A stretch of 64,000 nucleotides of DNA, from the NCBI RefSeq assembly GCF_048544455.1, contig NC_133537.1, forward strand, positions 16,739,541-16,803,540, in the 5' to 3' direction. Below the pieces are notes generated by a model. It searched no databases. It worked only from the letters and a program-made list of their open reading frames with translations, and was not told where the DNA came from. Position 1 is the first letter of the stretch; each line of letters starts with the position of its first letter. The DNA comes from Silene latifolia. Taxonomy: Eukaryota > Streptophyta > Magnoliopsida > Caryophyllales > Caryophyllaceae. The translations under genes and the position numbers were made by a program. This document shows, one piece after another, positions 61,491 through 64,000 of this stretch.

Positions 61491-63974
61491 CTATGCTTGT
61501 TGCTGCGCCACCGGCAGCAGAATGACATCACCAACGATGGGCGGCCCGGAGGATGACTTGGCAGCTACACTTGCCTTTGCCCTCTCAGCCTCCTCTCTAG
61601 CCTCCTTCACCTTAGCATCACGGGCCGCCTTGGCCTCAGCTTCCTGAGCAGCCTTCGCCGCCTTCGCCTCATCCGCGGCCTTGGCCTCCGCAGCAGCCGC
61701 CTTCTCATCAAGAAGCCTGTCAAAATCTTGCCACGGGAAGGTACCTTCAGGAAGGAGCTCTTTAATCGCTTCCCTGGTAGCATCTTCAGCTTGGTCCCGG
61801 TACCAGGCACACATGTCAGGGATGATGACGGTTTTCAGCGTCTCAATATCCTTCTCCCTCTGGGCAAGGATAGCCTTTGTGCCCTTGTGCTCCTTCGCCT
61901 CGGCCGAATGCAGGGACTTCCATCTCTCCCTCTGATCAACCATAGCCTGATAGCCGCCCTCAAATTTGTTTCTCTCCTCCCCATGACTTAGCAAAGATCA
62001 GCCAACGCAGCCTCAACCTTGGCTCTCTCGGCTGGACCGCCTTCTCGGCCTCCTCCTTAAGCTTTCGCTCAGTGAGGAAGTCTTTCATGGTGGCGGGAAG
62101 TCCCTCTTCGACCTCTCGGCCTCCTTCTTAGCGGCAAGCTCGAGCCTAAGCCGTTCAAGCACAAAGGCGATTTCGGCCATGAGCTTTTCTTGCTCGACGA
62201 GATGAGTGTCGGCTAGTTCAGCCCACTTCACAAGCCTCTTGGCCAACCTTATGCCTTCCGCCCTGAGCTGAACGGGGGAAACCTTCTGGGATGAGGAGTC
62301 GGCGGTGACATTTTTATCGCCCGTCTGCACAGCTCGCTTCTCCAATTGCCGTTCGGTGAGAACGACACCGACGACGGCGATCTATAAAAACCCGGACAAA
62401 GCATCCATGTCAACATTCATTGACATATCGTAAAGCTTGTCATCGGAACGCCTAAAGAACACGCTAAACCGAGCCATGGGTTAGATCCGTGCAGTCTTAG
62501 CCTTCTTGTACGAGGGCCGGGACGACCCTTTTCTTTCCTCGCCTCAGAAACAAGAAAGAACGAGCGTTGCTTCCTTCCTCTTATTTGAAGGAGGAGGACA
62601 CTCAAGAACGGTGACGTCCTCGTCGACATTGACGACCACCAGATCCTTTTGGACTGCGGGGATTGGAGATTGAGTGGGAGTTGGCGTCCTAGCCGCCGTA
62701 GACGTTGTTTTTGGTCTCCGGCGCGGCACGTTACCGCCAATCTCCGCTTGAGTCGCCGCCACATCCATTGCCTTCATCGCCTGCTCCATAAGCTCGTGCG
62801 GGGCCGGTCTGCGATCACGTGGCGCGGCCTTAGGGTGCAGCTCAACAACTCTCCCGTCCTGGTCAAGTCCCAACTTGTTTAGGATAGAGACGGAGAGATC
62901 CCGGCCAAATCGATCTGCAAGAAACAAAATCAACAGTTAAGCAAAAGAAATAAACCAAGGCTCAAATACAGAAGCATAAAAGCAAAGGTGGGCCTCACAC
63001 CGATCCCACTCACCCTGGCCGAGGGCCGGTATGAGGCCGACGTGGCAAAGCGGCTCGTCTTGAAGTACGATCTGCGTCGGGGGCATCCATCCCTTCGGCG
63101 TGCCATCCTTCTCAGCCTCAAACAGGCTCATTGCCCGCAGTTCGTCCTCCTGAAGATAGACCTTCTTGGCGTCCATCTTAATCTTATTACGGGAGATATA
63201 TCTGTCATGCTCCCCCTGACTCTCACACCGCAAATTGACGCGGCGCTGGAAGGACCGGGGCAGTGGATAGTCCTCCGGAACCTCAACATATACCCACCGC
63301 CCCTTCCAGTCCTTGCAAGATGCCAGTTTGGAGACGGTGACATAACCCGGCTCGGTCTGCACGCTGTACCACCCCGAGCGGCCTAGGGTAGTCTGCCGAA
63401 GATGGTGAAGCCGGCGGAAGAGGTTCACCGTTGGGGCCTCCCCTTTAAAAAGACATAACTATACAAAGCCAATAATAGTCTTAATGACCAACGGATGCAG
63501 TTGTGCCACGGCGACATTCATGGCTTTAATTATGGCCACGACGTGTTCATTAAGAGGAAATAGGAGCCTATACTCCAGATGTCTGATGTACACGCCGATA
63601 CAGCCTTTCGGAGGGCAACAGACCGCCTGATCACCCTCAGGGATAACAATTCTATACCCCCTGCCGAAGGAGTAATGGTCTTCAAAAAGTTCAGGACCGG
63701 AACAACTAGCGAACTTGTTCGTCCAAACACGATCGGGTTTAATCGAGCAGGCTTCGCCGTGCCACAAGAACTGCGGCCTCTCTACATCAGAATGGGTCTT
63801 TTCCTCATCATCATCATCATCAAAACCCTCCAAAAATTTCTCATCAACTTCAGGAGAAGGCGACAAGCACCCCCCGAACCCTATCGGGGTGACAACCAGT
63901 GGCTCATGTTCATCAGGATGCGGCGGTTCGCCCCCCGGAGTAGAGGTACTAGGAAGAGCATCAGCAGCAGACAT
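61491..63974 (-). CDS. Antisense gene with a PF04195-like domain, spliced, with stops
   Basis: It reads opposite to gag-pol. ATG at 63974 gives MSAADALPST, a Pro-rich and acidic (DDDDDEE) head, then FGRGYRIVIPEGDQAVCCPP, KGCIGVYIRHLEYRLLFPL and VAQLHPLVIKTIIGF. This is the pattern of PF04195 ('putative gypsy type transposon', Transposase_28). One in-frame TAG (63459-63461) is followed in the same frame by PTVNLFRRLHHL and WYSVQTEPGYVTVSKL. An intron of 99 bp (63013-62915, GTGAGT to TTGCAG) joins LGQ to RFGRDLSVSILNKLG in phase. The later part, with about four stops, ends in an Ala/Lys/Glu coiled coil (61994-61491). Role unknown; such antisense ORFs are recorded in Grande and Retand elements. 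Broken as read. Confidence 0.78.
62915..63013 (-). other. Intron of the antisense gene
   Basis: 99 bp, GTGAGT donor and pyrimidine-rich TTTTGTTTCTTGCAG acceptor, all on the antisense strand. Splicing restores the frame exactly, completing one Asp codon across the junction. Confidence 0.75.
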
Positions 63975-64000
63975 GGTGACAACAGTTAATTAACAAGTAA
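63975..64000. other. Upstream edge of the antisense gene at the window end
   Basis: 26 bases. They would hold the antisense leader; its promoter and the 3' LTR lie outside. Confidence 0.4.

Larger units (their letters stand above)
54440..64000 (+). mobile_element. Tat/Retand-type Ty3/gypsy element, 3' end outside the window
   Basis: LTR 54440-55028, primer site, broken gag and pol with a second (plant-type) RNase H, 3' tandem repeats, and a long antisense gene. The candidate target duplication on the left is GGATA (54435-54439). A dual RNase H and an antisense extra ORF after pol are recorded features of the Tat clade (Grande, Retand). No 3' LTR is reached before the window ends. Confidence 0.88.

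Overview
The window is plant nuclear DNA: AT-rich, intron-bearing genes set in a thick layer of nested LTR retrotransposons and small MITEs. The two host genes read as eudicot genes. The Tat/Retand-type element with an antisense ORF, and the overall repeat mix, would fit a large-genome Caryophyllales species such as a Silene relative, but that taxonomic guess is an inference only.

Layout. (1) 1-29672 is one non-autonomous chromovirus-like (Tekay/Del-type) element. Its 5' LTR is cut by the window start (1-870) and its 3' LTR is complete (28264-29672). Two elements sit inside it: a minus-strand non-autonomous element with ~2.9 kb LTRs (3848-13295, target duplication GATAG), itself hit by a 463-bp MITE, and an Ogre-like gag-only element with ~3.2 kb LTRs (14741-26720, target duplication ATGAG). 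(2) 29673-38830 is a gene island. It holds a six-exon ubiquitin-conjugating enzyme E2 gene of the UBC15-18 type (31535-34999) and a two-exon PEARLI 4-like coiled-coil gene (35891-37677). The largest E2 intron carries a captured first-exon fragment of the ubiquitin-activating enzyme E1 between two Stowaway-like MITEs. (3) 38831-64000 is a second nest. A minus-strand Athila-like element (LTR 38831-40907, decayed extra ORF 43948-45679) is split at 46628 by a Ty1/copia element. That copia is in turn split by a solo LTR of the 3848-13295 family (49736-52645, target duplication ATATA) and by a Tat/Retand-type Ty3/gypsy element starting at 54440. This last element has decayed gag-pol followed by an antisense gene with a PF04195 ('putative gypsy type transposon')-like domain and a canonical intron on the antisense strand.

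How it works together: the only evidently functional host coding capacity is the two genes at 31.5-37.7 kb. The rest is a datable record of insertions, most of them non-autonomous and dependent on proteins supplied elsewhere. Several noncoding parts carry clusters of short palindromes (ACTCGATCGAGT, CCGGCTGGG units, GGGTCGATGACCC) and a pair of covarying hairpins; these are the least explained signals here. Boundaries, target duplications, splice sites and frames were read by eye; family assignments rest on recognised motifs, not on searches.
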